64,000 nt of DNA from assembly GCF_018139985.1 (NCBI RefSeq), contig NZ_JAGSOU010000001.1, positions 124,001 to 188,000 on the forward strand, written 5' to 3'. Origin of the DNA: Actibacterium sp. MT2.3-13A. GTDB taxonomy: Bacteria > Pseudomonadota > Alphaproteobacteria > Rhodobacterales > Rhodobacteraceae. The notes below the pieces were generated by a model. The model saw only the letters and a program-made list of their open reading frames with translations. It made no database searches and was not told where the DNA came from. Within the stretch, counting starts at the first letter, position 1. The number at the start of each line of letters is the position of its first letter. This document shows positions 61,869-64,000 of the stretch, one piece after another. A program made the position numbers and the translations under genes.

Positions 61869-63418
61869 CGCAGCCAGACCTCGACCCGGCGATTGACGCC
61901 GCGGCCCCATTCGCTGTCGTCGCAGGCCATGGGCAGCGCCTCGCCAAAGCCTTCGACCGTCAGGCGCAGCCGTTCGGGATCGGCCAGCGCGGCGGCCGCG
62001 CGCACCGCGTCGCGCACGCCTTGCGCGCGGCGCAGGGCGATGCGGCGGTTGGCCTCCGCCCCGCCCTCGCCGTCGGAGAAGCCGACGAAGATCAACTCGC
62101 GCCCGTCGAAGGCTCCGCCCTCAAGCGCGCGGGCCAGATCGGCGACGTTGCCCGCCGACTGCGCGTCCAGCGTGGCCGAGCCGCCCCGGAACCGGAAGCT
62201 GGTGGTCAGCCGCGCGGCGCCCTTCAGCGCACCCAGCATGCGCTGCAATTCGCCGAGGCCCACCTCGGGCCCGGCCTGGGCGATGGCGTTGGCCAGCCGC
62301 TCGCCCTGCTCGGCCAGCGGGATTTCCTCGCGCGCCTGGTCGGTGAACCCGGCCCGGCGCACGACGATCTGCGCGGCGGGGCTGGGCAGGAAATCGAGAA
62401 ACTCGCGCGCCAGCAGCGGCAGGCGGCGCGCGGGCGTGTAAAGGAACAGCGGCGCGGCAAAGGGATAATCCTCGGCCTTTAGGCTGCGGCGGGTCGGTTG
62501 CGGGCTCATGCCGCAGGCGCCGGCGATCCGCAGCACCCGCGCGTTGCCGGTCTCCGACAGGCGCGTCACCGCCAGCCCCAGCGGATCGCGCGCCACCGCG
62601 TCGGCCAGAGCGGCATCGTCGTCATGGCGGCGCAGGCCCGCGCCCAGACGCACCCCGGCGGGCGCGAGCAGGCGGTCGGCGACCAGCTCCTCCAGCCCCG
62701 ATCCGCGCGCGGGCCCATGCAGCACGACCGGCTCCGCGCGGCCCGGCCACCGGGCCTCCTGCCCCGACAGCAGCGCGACCAGCGCGCCCACCGTGATCTC
62801 GCGCAGCGGGTTGCGGGGCGACACCACGGGCACCAGCGCATCGAGCGCCACGATGCGGCTGCGCGCCGGGTCGGTCAGGTCGCCCAGCCCCGCCTCGCGC
62901 CCACGCGCGGCCTCGTCCGGCCGCACCTCGCGCATGGCCATCGCCATGTCCGCCTCGCCGGCCAGAAGATCAGCAAAGCCCTCGGCGCTGGTGCTGAGGC
63001 GAAAGGCGACGCGCGCCGCGTCACGGCCGGTTTCGGGCTGGCTGAGCACATAGGTGAAATTTTCGTCGTCCTGCACCAGCCGGCGAGAGGTCAGCCCGCG
63101 CCGAGCGGCGAAGGCCTCCAGCAGCGCGGGCATCAGCACCGCGCCCATGCTGCGCGCGCCCGACAGGGTGAAGGTGGCGACAAAGGCCTCCAGATCCGGG
63201 CAGCCGGGCCCGTCGCAGAGCACCGCCTGGCTGTCCAGCGTCAGCACGCCATAGACGGTATCGACCCGGTAGAACTCTCCGTCGAAGGACAGCAGCGTGC
63301 CGCTGATCTCGACCCCGCCGTCGCGCGAACTCAGCGTCACGTCCTGCGCCGTCGCGGCCGCGGGGGCCAAGAGGAAAAGCGCGGCGAAAACCGCCGCGCC
63401 CAATAGCGTCCGGATCAT
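61865..63418 (-). CDS. PstS-like periplasmic binding protein fused to an OmpA peptidoglycan-binding domain
   Basis: The 517-residue precursor has a Sec signal ([20 protein letters not shown]), then a type II solute-binding domain (about residues 90-365) with [14 protein letters not shown] and [20 protein letters not shown], as in PstS-like phosphate-binding proteins. The C-terminal OmpA domain (about 400-517) follows with [20 protein letters not shown] and [20 protein letters not shown]. It could sense or bind an anion at the peptidoglycan. No transporter genes adjoin it. Confidence 0.85.
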   Translation of the reverse strand: MIRTLLGAAVFAALFLLAPAAATAQDVTLSSRDGGVEISGTLLSFDGEFYRVDTVYGVLTLDSQAVLCDGPGCPDLEAFVATFTLSGARSMGAVLMPALLEAFAARRGLTSRRLVQDDENFTYVLSQPETGRDAARVAFRLSTSAEGFADLLAGEADMAMAMREVRPDEAARGREAGLGDLTDPARSRIVALDALVPVVSPRNPLREITVGALVALLSGQEARWPGRAEPVVLHGPARGSGLEELVADRLLAPAGVRLGAGLRRHDDDAALADAVARDPLGLAVTRLSETGNARVLRIAGACGMSPQPTRRSLKAEDYPFAAPLFLYTPARRLPLLAREFLDFLPSPAAQIVVRRAGFTDQAREEIPLAEQGERLANAIAQAGPEVGLGELQRMLGALKGAARLTTSFRFRGGSATLDAQSAGNVADLARALEGGAFDGRELIFVGFSDGEGGAEANRRIALRRAQGVRDAVRAAAALADPERLRLTVEGFGEALPMACDDSEWGRGVNRRVEVWLR

Positions 63419-63437
63419 CTGTTCTGGCTGCCTCGCG

Positions 63438-64000
63438 TCAATTGCGCGCGAGTTTCATGTCTGGCAGCAGGTTTTTCAACACCAGAAATTCTCCCACCGC
63501 CTCGCAGCCCGGCATGTAGAGCGTCAGCGCCGCCGGCCGCAGCCCGCCCTCGGGGCCGGGACGCAGGGTTTCGGCCTCGACCTCGTGGCCGCAGCTCTCG
63601 GGCGTCACCTCGGCCTCGATGCTGAGGCGCACCGCGCCGTCATGCGGCCCGGTGCCGCGCGGATAGCTGTAGACCTCGGCCAGCATCGGCTGCGCGAGGT
63701 CGGCATCGCCCAGCCGCACCAGGAAGCCGCCCGCGCCCCCGGCGCCCGCCTCGGGCGTGGAGGGCGCACCGGCCCAGACATGGCCGGGCGCGCCGGTGGT
63801 GGCGCCGGCCTCGTAGGCATGGATCTCCATCCCGGCCCGGCCCTGCCATTGCAGCGCGGCATGCGCGTAGTCCGCCGCCTCGGGCACACGGGCCACGGCG
63901 CTGGCCGTGCTGCCGTCGGGCAGCGACACCAGGAAGGCCGCCTGTTCGCGCAGCGCGGGCAGTGCCACGCTCAGCATGCCCGCCGAATCGCTGCGCGCGG
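63438..64000 (-). CDS. protein of unknown function, incomplete at the window edge
   Basis: The frame stays open to the window end, so the true start is probably upstream of 64000; an in-frame ATG at 63977 gives 179 residues. The seen part is beta-rich, with LREQAAFLVSLPDGSTASAV, AALQWQGRAGMEIHAYEAGA and two cysteines (PESCGHEV, YMPGCEAVGE) that could pair. There is no membrane segment. It lies 19 bases upstream of the OmpA-fusion gene on the same strand, so the two are likely co-transcribed. I do not recognise a family. Confidence 0.6.
   Translation of the reverse strand, partial: ARSDSAGMLSVALPALREQAAFLVSLPDGSTASAVARVPEAADYAHAALQWQGRAGMEIHAYEAGATTGAPGHVWAGAPSTPEAGAGGAGGFLVRLGDADLAQPMLAEVYSYPRGTGPHDGAVRLSIEAEVTPESCGHEVEAETLRPGPEGGLRPAALTLYMPGCEAVGEFLVLKNLLPDMKLARN

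Overview
The window is GC-rich (by eye about two thirds G+C), densely coded chromosomal DNA from an alphaproteobacterium, most probably of the order Rhodobacterales (Rhodobacter/Paracoccus/Roseobacter relatives). The evidence is the petABC bc1 operon with a separate petPR regulator pair, a CTTG-N18-CCTATAT alphaproteobacterial heat-shock promoter before dnaK, a GST-like FzlA, rpoN inside the LPS-export cluster, and a Rhodobacteraceae-style intergenic repeat. There are no insertion sequences, phage genes, CRISPR arrays or rRNA operons. One tRNA gene is present. No stretch without a gene exceeds 300 bases; the longest gaps are 1753-2031, 37687-37907 and 22068-22249.

Layout. 1-1752: the end of a PaiB-like regulator, a small membrane protein, a GST and an outer-membrane barrel. 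2032-4804: petABC (Rieske protein, cytochrome b, cytochrome c1) with its own terminator. 4925-5860: a nitrilase. 9278-5870 (minus): promoter, TPP riboswitch and thiBPQ thiamine ABC importer. 9308-12916: SulP anion permease, a cytochrome c2-like protein and aroC. 12995-15826 (minus): an EamA transporter, HU and AMP nucleosidase. 16806-20820 (minus): dxs-ispA-xseB-deacetylase, the isoprenoid precursor operon. 20860-22067 (minus): petR-petP. 22250-31501: ilvE, a c4-like cytochrome with a PQQ-type dehydrogenase, another EamA transporter, a HupE/DUF4198 divergent pair, queG-fzlA, mtgA and small proteins. 31570-37686 (minus): gltD then gltB, glutamate synthase. 37908-39697: uppP and an NDUFA9-type protein.

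39799-45870: tRNA-Leu(CAG), an RNase D-like exonuclease, then kdsD-lptC-lptA-lptB-rpoN-hpf-ptsN, which joins Kdo synthesis, LPS export, sigma-54, ribosome hibernation and the nitrogen PTS. 45901-57110: a surface-polysaccharide region with a two-domain sulfotransferase, a GT14/DUF5928 transferase, three more glycosyltransferases, galE, galU, kdsB and cysQ, and a divergent ABC-2 exporter permease. Together these could make and export a sulfated, Kdo-containing surface glycan; this is the most interesting unit in the window. 57107-64000: alkB, dnaK-dnaJ, radC, a periplasmic binding protein fused to an OmpA domain, and an incomplete gene.

Links between regions. petPR is expected to control petABC about 17 kb away. 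The cytochrome c2-like protein is a natural electron acceptor of the bc1 complex. kdsD and kdsB supply Kdo to both LPS and the putative glycan, and uppP and mtgA serve the undecaprenyl and peptidoglycan side of the envelope. CysQ would remove the PAP by-product of the sulfotransferase. Candidate promoters were found by eye and are marked with low to moderate confidence. All functional assignments are from recognised motifs and context; no database search was possible.
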